DNA of 64,000 bases from Thermodesulfobacteriota bacterium. Its GTDB lineage: Bacteria > Desulfobacterota_D > UBA1144 > Nemesobacterales > UBA2774. Positions 8,326-15,522 of the stretch are shown piece after piece. Location of the stretch: assembly GCA_035325995.1 (NCBI GenBank), contig DAOKYU010000004.1, positions 235,026 to 299,025 on the forward strand. The letters run 5' to 3'. A program made the translations under genes and the position numbers. The first letter of the stretch is position 1, and the number at the start of each line of letters is the position of its first letter. The notes below the pieces were generated by a model, which did no database searches, was not told where the DNA came from, and saw only the letters and a program-made list of their open reading frames with translations.

Positions 8326-9141
8326 TTACGCGCTCGCTATCTTTCTCGACTCGTCGTTCTTGAGGGAAAGGTAGAGGTCGTGCGCCTGCTTCGGATTGTT
8401 GTTTTCGTGGACTATCGAGCGCACGGCCCGGAGCATGGCGACGGGGTGGCTGTTCTGCCAGATGTTTCTTCCCATGTCCACGCCGACCGCGCCCTGCTGA
8501 ATCGCGCCGTACGTTATATCGAATACGTCCATTTCGGTTTCGAGCTTGGGCCCGCCGGCTATCACGATAGGCGCGGGGCAGCTGCCCGTGACCTTTTCGA
8601 ATTCTTCACAATAATACGTCTTTACGATGTGGGTCCCTAGCTCGGCGCATATGCGGCAGCTGAGAGAAAGATACCTGGCGTCCCTCTTTTCGAGCTCCTT
8701 TCCGACGGCCGTGATGCCGAGGACAGGGATGCCGTATTCCTCGCCCAGGTTAACGAGCTCGGCGAGGTTGAGAAGGGTCTGACGCTCGTGGTCGCTCCCG
8801 ACGAATACGGATATGCCGACGCCGGCTACGTTGAGCTTTATCGCATCCTTAAAAGACGTCGTGAGGCCTTCGTTGGAGAGGTCCGCGCCCACGATGCTCG
8901 TCCCTCCTGAAACCCTGAGCACTACGTTGGCCCCGGAATCAGGGTCGACGGACGTGCGGAGCACTCCGCGGGTCAGCATTATCGTGTCCGCGTATGGCGC
9001 TAACGGGGCGATCGTATCCTTCGGCACTTCGAGCCCGTGCGTCGGCCCGAGAAAATACCCGTGGTCGAAAGCAAGCATAACTGCCCTTCCCGTTTTGGGG
9101 TTTATTATCCTCGCCATCCTGTTTTTCATACCCCAGTCCAT
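8326..9141 (-). CDS. lsrF: LsrF-like class I aldolase (3-hydroxy-5-phosphonooxypentane-2,4-dione thiolase family)
   Basis: 271 residues, closely matching my memory of E. coli LsrF (NPKTGxxVMLAFDHGYF near the start, GVDMGRNIxQxxHPVAM near the end) but without its roughly 30-residue N-terminal extension. The Schiff-base Lys is K174 in IVKTYY. LsrF completes autoinducer-2 breakdown; the same DeoC/FbaB fold also serves archaeal-type fructose-bisphosphate aldolases. No other lsr gene is in the window, so the substrate is uncertain. GGAGG lies 9 nt before the ATG. A palindrome sits at the predicted transcription start. An alcohol dehydrogenase follows on the same strand. Confidence 0.85.
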   Translation of the reverse strand: MDWGMKNRMARIINPKTGRAVMLAFDHGYFLGPTHGLEVPKDTIAPLAPYADTIMLTRGVLRTSVDPDSGANVVLRVSGGTSIVGADLSNEGLTTSFKDAIKLNVAGVGISVFVGSDHERQTLLNLAELVNLGEEYGIPVLGITAVGKELEKRDARYLSLSCRICAELGTHIVKTYYCEEFEKVTGSCPAPIVIAGGPKLETEMDVFDITYGAIQQGAVGVDMGRNIWQNSHPVAMLRAVRSIVHENNNPKQAHDLYLSLKNDESRKIASA

Positions 9142-9159
9142 ATCGCGGCACCTCCATTT

Positions 9160-9179
9160 ATGAATGAAATTTCTTTCAT
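9160..9179. promoter_or_regulatory. Palindromic operator-like site before lsrF homolog
   Basis: ATGAATGAAATTTCTTTCAT: a 20-bp inverted repeat with GAAATTTC at its core and only one mismatched pair. It lies between the -10 element and the ribosome site, overlapping the predicted transcription start, as a repressor site would. No regulator gene is adjacent. Confidence 0.6.
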
Positions 9180-9180
9180 G

Positions 9181-9209
9181 AATTTATAGGACGGCGGGGT
9201 GATTGTCAA
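9181..9209 (-). promoter_or_regulatory. Candidate promoter of lsrF homolog
   Basis: On the minus strand, perfect TTGACA (9209-9204), then TATAAA at 9188-9183 (15-nt spacer) or TAAATT at 9186-9181 (17-nt spacer). The palindrome begins immediately downstream. Confidence 0.55.
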
Positions 9210-9433
9210 TCGATCAGGGAGGGCGGATAGGGCCGCGAAAACCCGTCTGAAAGCTCTGCGAAGAGTGCGAAGAGCATATTAACACCAAATTAGCAATTGC
9301 ACAAAATAGCATCTGAATATCTTGCAATATGGCATAATTACAGAATTTTGATGTGACTCTATTGTAAGCAAATGCGAAGATTTCGCTTGACTCGGAGGTT
9401 TTCGACCTTACATTATAATCATAGGAGAAAGCG

Positions 9434-9874
9434 ATGACCAGATACAAACAGGGTATTGAGAAATTCAGGGAAATCAAGGGTGAAGGTGCCGAGAAATCTC
9501 TCGAGCGTCTGAAGTCGCTGAGCCCGGACCTTACCCGGTACATAATGGAATTTGCCTTCAACGATATCTACAGAAGGCCGGGGCTTGACCTGCGGTCGAG
9601 GGAGATAGCTACCATAGCGGCCCTTGCGGCGCTCGGGACCGCCCCTCAGCAGCTTAAGGTGCACACCATATGCGCCCTGAACGCCGGCGTTACAAAGGAG
9701 GAGATAACGGAAATAATCCTCCAGATGGCGCTCTACGCCGGTTTTCCGGCGGCCATAAACGCCATGCAGGCCGTCAACGAGGCGTTCGACGAATTCGACA
9801 AACAGAACCCGGAGTCCATAAAATCTGCAAACGACGGAATCGATATTCATAGAAAGAAAGCCATATCAGCATGA
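9434..9874 (+). CDS. Carboxymuconolactone decarboxylase family protein
   Basis: 146 residues with the all-helical CMD/AhpD fold; the core (about residues 50-110) contains SREIATIAALAALGT and LKVHTICALNAGVTKEEI. It has no CxxC pair, so it belongs with the PcaC-type decarboxylases rather than the AhpD peroxidase-like group. It overlaps the next gene, an alpha/beta hydrolase, by 4 bp (ATGA), so the two are translationally coupled. PcaC and PcaD (enol-lactonase) act in succession in protocatechuate breakdown, and this pair resembles that, though no ring-cleavage genes are near. AGGAGA lies 6 nt before the ATG. Confidence 0.85.
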   Translation: MTRYKQGIEKFREIKGEGAEKSLERLKSLSPDLTRYIMEFAFNDIYRRPGLDLRSREIATIAALAALGTAPQQLKVHTICALNAGVTKEEITEIILQMALYAGFPAAINAMQAVNEAFDEFDKQNPESIKSANDGIDIHRKKAISA

Positions 9875-10851
9875 GAGAGCCTTCGTCAGGGACCGTTTAT
9901 ACAAACGGCGTAAACATTTACTACGAAGTGCACGGCTCGGGTGAGCCGCTTCTCCTGATAGAGGGCCTGGGGTATTCGAGCTGGATGTGGTACAAACAGG
10001 TACCCGTCCTCTCGAAGAGCCACAAGGTCATCATATTCGACAACAGGGGAGCGGGGAATACGGACAAGCCCGATTCGGAGTACACGGTAGAGCTAATGGC
10101 CGAAGACGCGGCCGGGCTTCTGGGAGAGCTGGGAGTAGAATCGGCCCACGTGCTCGGTGTCTCGCTCGGGGGCTACATTGCCCAGGAGCTTGCCATAACG
10201 AGGCCCGAAATGGTGAGGAACCTCGTCCTCGTTTCGACGAACTCCGGGCCGGGTAAGCCGATTACAGGGAAGTCTCCCTTTCTTAACGGATTCCTCAGGC
10301 TGTGGGGGTTTCTTCCGGCGGCATTCGATGGCGCACGGAGGCCCGTCCGGCTGGAGTACGCCATGAATGAAGAGGAGCGATTGCGTTACGGCCTCTCGCT
10401 CGCCTTTTCGGAAGAGTACTTCAAAAATCACTCCGAGGAAATCGACCGTATAATCGAATGGAGGCTCGAAAACCCGCAGCCCGAATATGCGTGGAGGAGG
10501 CAGCTCATGGCCGGAATAGGCTATGATTCAAGGCCTCGCTCGGGCGAGATAAAATCGCGGACGCTTCTTGTAAACGGGGCACAGGACAGGATAGTCTCGC
10601 CCGAGAGCGCGCTCGATCTATCGAAGAGGATAGCCGACTCTACGCTCGTGATTCTGGAGGGTACGGGGCATCTGCCGTTCATAGAGCGGCCGGAAGAATT
10701 CAATGCGCATGTTACGGGCTTCCTCGGCGATCCCGAGACCAAGGCCGGCAAGGCCGAAAGTTTGGATAGAAAGCCGAGCGCTATATGGACAAAGGTGAAG
10801 GCGCTCCTTCCGACAAACGGCAAGAGAAAGAGTCCCGGCACTGAAAACTGA
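9871..10851 (+). CDS. Alpha/beta hydrolase (enol-lactonase-like)
   Basis: 326 residues. The nucleophile elbow GVSLGG has Ser98; the acid is in NGAQDRI and the His in GTGHLPF, giving a complete triad. The opening YYEVHGSGEPLLLI and the IIFDNRGAGNTDKP segment are typical of the PcaD/3-oxoadipate enol-lactonase branch. The last 45 or so residues are a charged, low-complexity tail not needed for the fold. Coupled to the upstream CMD protein by a 4-bp overlap, so they likely act on the same substrate. An esterase of another specificity is possible. Confidence 0.85.
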   Translation: MREPSSGTVYTNGVNIYYEVHGSGEPLLLIEGLGYSSWMWYKQVPVLSKSHKVIIFDNRGAGNTDKPDSEYTVELMAEDAAGLLGELGVESAHVLGVSLGGYIAQELAITRPEMVRNLVLVSTNSGPGKPITGKSPFLNGFLRLWGFLPAAFDGARRPVRLEYAMNEEERLRYGLSLAFSEEYFKNHSEEIDRIIEWRLENPQPEYAWRRQLMAGIGYDSRPRSGEIKSRTLLVNGAQDRIVSPESALDLSKRIADSTLVILEGTGHLPFIERPEEFNAHVTGFLGDPETKAGKAESLDRKPSAIWTKVKALLPTNGKRKSPGTEN

Positions 10852-10868
10852 TCCGGGCAGTACCCCCG

Positions 10869-12053
10869 TCACTTCACATCCGAAACAGCATCCCTCGCCA
10901 CCTGAAACGCACCCAGGGCCGCATCGATCTGCTCTTCGGTGTGGGTCGCCATGAGTGTCACCCTTATCCTGCACATACCGGGCGGCACCGAAGGCGGCCT
11001 GACGGCCGGCGTATACACGCCGTGCTCCCTGAGCACGGCCGCGAATCTGAGGGCCGGGGCGGCTTCGCCCACGAGGACCGGGACTATTGCCGAATCGGAC
11101 GGCATGACCTTGAGCCCCATGCTCTCTATTCCATTTTTGAAGCGACGTATGAGCGACCAGAGGCGCTCCCTCCTTTCAGGCTCGTTTTCTATGATGCGTA
11201 TGGCGGCTATGGACGCCGCGAGCGAGGGGGCGGGAAGGGACGTATCGAATATGTAGCTCCTGACGCGGTTCCTTATAAAGTCGACGAGCTTTTGGCTCCC
11301 GGCAACGTAACCCCCGAGGGAGCCCACGGCCTTCGAGAGCGTGCCCATGACGACAGGCACGCGCTCCTCGACACCGAAGTGCTCCGTTGCCCCGCTCCCG
11401 CGCTTGCCGAGGACGCCCGTCGCGTGCGCCTCGTCCACCATGAGCGCCGCGCCGTATTTCTCCGAGAGCTCCGTAATCTCCTTGAGCGGCGCCACGTCGC
11501 CGTCCATGCTGAAGACGGTGTCGGTGACTACGAGCTTCCTACACCTCCGGCTGCTGTCTTCGCGAAGGAGCGATTCGAGCCTGCCGGTATCGAGGTGGGG
11601 ATAGATTTTTATTCCGGCCTTCGAGAGCCTGCATCCGTCGATTATGGACGCGTGGTTGAGCTCGTCGCTATAAACCATGTCTCCCTCGCCGACGAGTGAC
11701 GATATTGTCCCGACGTTGGCGAGATATCCCGAGCTGAAGAGTATGGCGGCCTCGGTTTTTTTAAAGCGGGCGACGCGGTCTTCGAGCTCGCGGTGAAGGT
11801 CGGTGCTTCCGCTCACGAGTCGCGATCCCCCCGAGCCCGTGCCGTATTTTTCGAGCGCCTCGCGGGCGGCCTCTTTCACCGCCGGGTCCACCGAAAGGCC
11901 GAGGTATCCGTTAGAGCCGAGGAGTATATAGCTCTTCCCGTCTATAACGATATCCGGGGACTGCCCGGTTTCGAGCTCGGTTAAAATGCGGAAGAGGTCC
12001 TTTTCTTTTATCCGCTCCAGGTCGCTTTCAATCCAGTCGAGTGGGTTTTTCAT
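10869..12053 (-). CDS. bioF: 8-amino-7-oxononanoate synthase
   Basis: PLP-dependent alpha-oxoamine synthase (394 residues) that condenses pimeloyl-ACP/CoA with alanine at the start of the biotin ring pathway. The PLP-binding Lys is in GTLSKAVGSLGGY; the family motifs GSGGSRLVSG and VDEAHATGVLG are present. It begins 8 bp after bioA. The KBL branch of the same family differs by substrate, but the bioB-bioA-bioF order settles the call. The 3' end is convergent with the hydrolase gene. Confidence 0.95.
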   Translation of the reverse strand: MKNPLDWIESDLERIKEKDLFRILTELETGQSPDIVIDGKSYILLGSNGYLGLSVDPAVKEAAREALEKYGTGSGGSRLVSGSTDLHRELEDRVARFKKTEAAILFSSGYLANVGTISSLVGEGDMVYSDELNHASIIDGCRLSKAGIKIYPHLDTGRLESLLREDSSRRCRKLVVTDTVFSMDGDVAPLKEITELSEKYGAALMVDEAHATGVLGKRGSGATEHFGVEERVPVVMGTLSKAVGSLGGYVAGSQKLVDFIRNRVRSYIFDTSLPAPSLAASIAAIRIIENEPERRERLWSLIRRFKNGIESMGLKVMPSDSAIVPVLVGEAAPALRFAAVLREHGVYTPAVRPPSVPPGMCRIRVTLMATHTEEQIDAALGAFQVARDAVSDVK

Positions 12054-12061
12054 CGGAGGAT

Positions 12062-13438
12062 TCAGGGGCCCTCGTGATCAGGCCCGCCTTCCGTCGCGCG
12101 CCTTATGGATTCGTACGTGACGCGTACCAGCTTTTTAAGGTCGTCCATCGGGATTCCAAGCGGCGGCATGAGAACGACGACGTTACCTAGAGGGCGGAGA
12201 AGGACTTCGTGCTCCATGGCATGCTCGGCGACTCTCCAGCCTATCGCCGCCCCGGGGTCGTAAGAGTCCTTCGACTCCTTGTCCACGACGAGCTCTATGC
12301 CGGCCATGAGTCCCTTGCTCCTGACGTTGCCGACGTGCGGCAGCCCCTCGAACTCTTTAAGCTCCTCCTCGAAGCAGGCGACCTTCTCCTTAAGGGCCTG
12401 GAGGGTGTGGTTATTCCTGAACGCCTCGAGGCTCCCACGAGCCGCAGCGCAGGCTATGGGGTTCCCGGCGTAGCTGTGACCGTGATAAAAGGTTTTAAAC
12501 TCTTCGTACTCCCCGAGGAAAGCATCGTATACCTCCTCGGTCGTTATCGTCGCAGAAAGCGGCAGATAACCGCCCGTCATCCCCTTGCCGAGGACGAGTA
12601 TGTCGGGCGTCACGTCCTCGTGCTCGCAGGCGAACATCCTGCCCGTCCTGCCGAACCCTGTCGCGACCTCGTCGAGTATAAGGAGTACGTCGTACTCGTC
12701 GCAGTACTTACGGACTCGCGCAAGATACCCCTCGGGCGCGACTATCATACCGCCCGCCGCCTGGACGTAGGGCTCCATTATCACGGCGGCTATTTCGCCG
12801 CCGCGGCTTTGGAGAATCTTCCCGAGCTCGTCGGCGCACGCGACGGCGCAGGAGGGATATTCTTTCCCGAGCGGGCACCTGTAGCAGTAATACGAAGGAG
12901 CCCTGAGCGTGTCGAAAAGGAGCGGCTTGAATTCGCCGTGGAAAAGGTCGATGCCGCCCACGGACACAGCGCCTAGCGTATCGCCGTGGTAACCGTTATC
13001 GAGGGACAGGAACTTCGTTTTCCCGGGCCTGCCCTTTCTCCGCCAGTACTGAAACGCCATCTTGAGCCCGGCCTCTACGGCGCTGGCGCCGTCGCCGGAG
13101 TAAAAGACCTTCTTGAGCCCGGGCGGGCAGATGTCGACGAGCTCTTTTGCGAGGAGCGCCGCTGGGGCGTTCGTCACGCCGAGAAGCGTGCTGTGCCCGA
13201 GAGTGTCGACCTGCTCTTTTATGGCGTTATCTATTTCGGGGACCTTGTGGCCGTGAATATTGACCCAGAGAGACGAAACCCCGTCTATATATTTCCGGCC
13301 CTCGGAATCGAAGAGATACGCCCCCTCGCCGCCGACTATAACGACGGGGTCCTTCTCTTCGTACTGCTTCATCTGGGTAAAGGGGTGCCATACGAATTCC
13401 CTGTCGTAAGCCCCTATCTGTTTCGTTTTATCCGGCAT
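12062..13438 (-). CDS. bioA: Adenosylmethionine-8-amino-7-oxononanoate aminotransferase
   Basis: Class III aminotransferase, 458 residues from the ATG at 13438. It uses SAM as amino donor to make 7,8-diaminononanoate. Diagnostic features are VWHPFTQM near the start, the SGDGASAVEAGLKMA segment, LILDEVATGFGRTG and the PLP Lys in LGKGMTGGYLPL. A longer frame opens with TTG at 13489, but the ATG puts the WHPFTQM motif at the family's usual distance from the start. It lies between bioB and bioF. bioD, which acts next, is not in the window. Confidence 0.95.
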   Translation of the reverse strand: MPDKTKQIGAYDREFVWHPFTQMKQYEEKDPVVIVGGEGAYLFDSEGRKYIDGVSSLWVNIHGHKVPEIDNAIKEQVDTLGHSTLLGVTNAPAALLAKELVDICPPGLKKVFYSGDGASAVEAGLKMAFQYWRRKGRPGKTKFLSLDNGYHGDTLGAVSVGGIDLFHGEFKPLLFDTLRAPSYYCYRCPLGKEYPSCAVACADELGKILQSRGGEIAAVIMEPYVQAAGGMIVAPEGYLARVRKYCDEYDVLLILDEVATGFGRTGRMFACEHEDVTPDILVLGKGMTGGYLPLSATITTEEVYDAFLGEYEEFKTFYHGHSYAGNPIACAAARGSLEAFRNNHTLQALKEKVACFEEELKEFEGLPHVGNVRSKGLMAGIELVVDKESKDSYDPGAAIGWRVAEHAMEHEVLLRPLGNVVVLMPPLGIPMDDLKKLVRVTYESIRRATEGGPDHEGP

Positions 13439-13501
13439 AGTAGACTTCGCTGAAATCGAGGGCCGGTTACGAGACCCGGAATGAAACAAGCCCGGAAGCC
13501 G

Positions 13502-14488
13502 TCAGTTTACGTCTCTTCTGACCGGCATTTCGAGGTCGTCGAGCATTCTGAGGTCTTCTTCCGGCGAGCGTCCCGGCGTGGTGAGATAGTTCCCGAGAAT
13601 CATCGCGTTGGCCCCGGCGAGTATGCCCATGGCCTGCATGTCCCGGAGGGTGACTTCCCTGCCGCCCGCCGTCATGAGTATTTTGTCGGGGAGTATCAGC
13701 CTGAAGATCGCGATGGTCTTCACCGCCTCGAGCGCGGGCACCGTGGGAAGATTCTCGAACGGAGTGCCCGGACGCGGATTCAAGAAGTTAATCGGCACCC
13801 AGCTCGGCCCGAGATCCCGCAGCTCGAACGCGAGCTCGAACCTCTGCGTGGTGGATTCTCCGAGGCCCAGTATCCCGCCGCAGCAGAGATTCATACCGAC
13901 CTTCTTTACGAGATAAGCGGTTTGGAGTCTGTCGTCGTAGGTGTGCGTCGTGCAAATATTGGGAAAGTAGCTCCTGCAGGTTTCGAGGTTGTGGTTGTAA
14001 CGCCATACCCCGTGCTCTTTAAGCTCGTAGGCCTGTTCTTCCTTGAGGTCGCCGAGCGAGCAGCCGATCTTGAGGCCGGTGTTCTCGCGGAGAAGGTCCA
14101 CAGCTTCGAGCACCTTCTTGAAAATCCTCGGGGTCGGCCCCTTGGCGCTTATGACTATGCAGAAATCCATGGCACCCATTTTTTCGGACTGCTTTGCCGC
14201 AAGGAGTATCTTTTCAGCGGCCATGAGGGGATGGGCGTTTACCTCGGTGTCGTAATGCGCCGACTGTGAGCAAAAGGAGCAATCCTCCGGGCAATTACCC
14301 GTCTGGCCGCTTATGATGGAGCGCAAAAATACCCCGTCGCCCTTGTATTTAAGCGTAACTTTCCTGGCAAGGGAAATGAGGTCGGCAAGATCCGAGCCGG
14401 GCAGCTCATGCAACCGGAGCGCCTCTTCGAACGTAATAGGCTCTTCCCTTACAAGGAGTTTTTCGGATACAACGCCTAGGATGGAAAT
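13502..14488 (-). CDS. bioB: Biotin synthase (start codon non-canonical or misread)
   Basis: Radical-SAM enzyme that inserts sulfur into dethiobiotin; the 4Fe-4S motif CPEDCSFC and the partner motif YNHNLETC are present. A TTG at 14413 would give 303 residues, but BioB-like sequence continues upstream in frame (KLLVREEPITFEEALRLHE, matching the EEAL helix of B. subtilis BioB). The frame is open to a stop at 14525-14527 and has no ATG, GTG or TTG there. A GGGGGAG ribosome site (14500-14494) lies 5 nt before an ATT at 14488, so I mark that as the likely start. ATC at 14482 and TTG at 14413 (with GAGG 8 nt upstream) are alternatives. First gene of the bio operon. Confidence 0.85.
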   Translation of the reverse strand: MSILGVVSEKLLVREEPITFEEALRLHELPGSDLADLISLARKVTLKYKGDGVFLRSIISGQTGNCPEDCSFCSQSAHYDTEVNAHPLMAAEKILLAAKQSEKMGAMDFCIVISAKGPTPRIFKKVLEAVDLLRENTGLKIGCSLGDLKEEQAYELKEHGVWRYNHNLETCRSYFPNICTTHTYDDRLQTAYLVKKVGMNLCCGGILGLGESTTQRFELAFELRDLGPSWVPINFLNPRPGTPFENLPTVPALEAVKTIAIFRLILPDKILMTAGGREVTLRDMQAMGILAGANAMILGNYLTTPGRSPEEDLRMLDDLEMPVRRDVN

Positions 14489-14521
14489 TGTCTCTCCCCC
14501 TTTGGAACAATTCTGGTTTTT

Positions 14522-14549
14522 AGATTACAGGAACGGCGTTTGTTGTCAA
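14522..14549 (-). promoter_or_regulatory. Candidate bio operon promoter
   Basis: On the minus strand, TTGACA (14549-14544), a 16-nt spacer and TAATCT (14527-14522). The predicted leader before 14488 is about 27 nt and contains the GGGGGAG ribosome site. Confidence 0.55.
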
Positions 14550-14552
14550 CAA
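14540..14552. promoter_or_regulatory. Inverted repeat over bio -35 element
   Basis: TTGTTG-T-CAACAA: a perfect 6-bp inverted repeat around one base, covering the TTGACA box on the minus strand. It sits where a biotin repressor could bind, but it lacks the long spacing of classic BirA operators and does not match the BioR site I know. Function inferred from position only. Confidence 0.45.
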
Positions 14553-14800
14553 CAAGTCCGGGCGGACGAGAGCCTCCGCAGCAGCCGGGATACAGGGTTA
14601 TATAATTTTCGTGACGGTAAAGACATTTGCCTGGACGTCTGATAAAATTATGTATAGAGAGGGGTTCTCTGAGTTGCTGAAAAGTATACGATTGCCATAA
14701 CCTGCACGTCGCCTCCGGCATTCTCTATCCTTTTTTATTTAAATCGCTACAGCCCTCGGACTCCGAAGCTCAAGATAATACCACTCAGAAGGGGAAATAA

Positions 14801-15373
14801 ATGGAACAAGTTCTGACTCTGGAAGAGGCGGCGCAGTATCTTAAGGTAGCCAAGCCGACGCTTTACAGACTGCTCGAAGACGGGAAGATACCGGCGTTCA
14901 AGGTCGGGAATCAGTGGCGGTTCACGAAGGAGCTTATCGATAAATGGCTCTGGGATCAATTGCCAAAAAAGAAGAAAATATTAATGCTGAACGACGACGA
15001 GCTGGTTCCGACAGAGCTTAAAAGGGTTATAGGCTCGGAAGGGCACGACATCGTAACGTTCACCGGCAGCCGGGAGATAGACGGACTCCTGGACGATACG
15101 GCTTTCGATATCGTTCTTCTCGACCTTACGCTCCCCGACCCGGGCGGCCTCGAGCTGCTGCGGGAAATAAAGAAGCTGAGGAGCGATCTGCCCGTAGTCA
15201 TAATGACCGGATATCCCGACAGCGAGCTCCTGAACCAGGCCCTAGATCTCGGGCCGATATCCGTTCTGAAGAAGCCCGTCGGCAGGAAGCATCTGGTTGA
15301 TCTGTTATCCATTCTCGCCGCCCCGCCGCGGGGCCCGGGCAGGGGCAAGAAGCAGGCCGCAGCCGCGGACTGA
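14801..15373 (+). CDS. Excisionase-type HTH fused to response-regulator receiver domain
   Basis: 190 residues with an unusual order: an N-terminal excisionase/MerR-like helix-turn-helix (residues 3-50, LTLEEAAQYLKVAKPTLYRL then VGNQWRFTKELIDKWL) followed by a CheY-like receiver (about 58-172). The receiver has Asp65/Asp66, phospho-acceptor Asp108 in LLDLTLP, Thr136 and Lys157/158, so phosphorylation is plausible. Most regulators carry the receiver first. The tail is basic and Pro/Gly-rich. No histidine kinase is nearby. It lies between the divergent bio operon and an aldehyde dehydrogenase gene. A ribosome site (AAGGGGA) precedes the ATG. Confidence 0.85.
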   Translation: MEQVLTLEEAAQYLKVAKPTLYRLLEDGKIPAFKVGNQWRFTKELIDKWLWDQLPKKKKILMLNDDELVPTELKRVIGSEGHDIVTFTGSREIDGLLDDTAFDIVLLDLTLPDPGGLELLREIKKLRSDLPVVIMTGYPDSELLNQALDLGPISVLKKPVGRKHLVDLLSILAAPPRGPGRGKKQAAAAD

Positions 15374-15522
15374 GCGGAGCGGCCGGCGCGTTATATTTCT
15401 GACCGGGCGTGTGAGCCGGAACGGCGCCGTTATCCCGACCGTGCGCTGCTGCAGACCCTTTATGGCCAATTCCATGAAAATTGGATAGTATTTTCGAAAG
15501 GAACATACGGAGGTATGCCACA

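Larger units (their letters stand above)
14489..14800. other. Divergent spacer between bioB and HTH-receiver gene
   Basis: About 310 bp. The bioB-proximal end holds a promoter with an inverted repeat over its -35 box. The rest is AT-rich with no supported gene; the 81- and 70-codon minus-strand frames lack ribosome sites and family features. A plus-strand promoter for the regulator gene must lie here but is not obvious. Confidence 0.6.
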
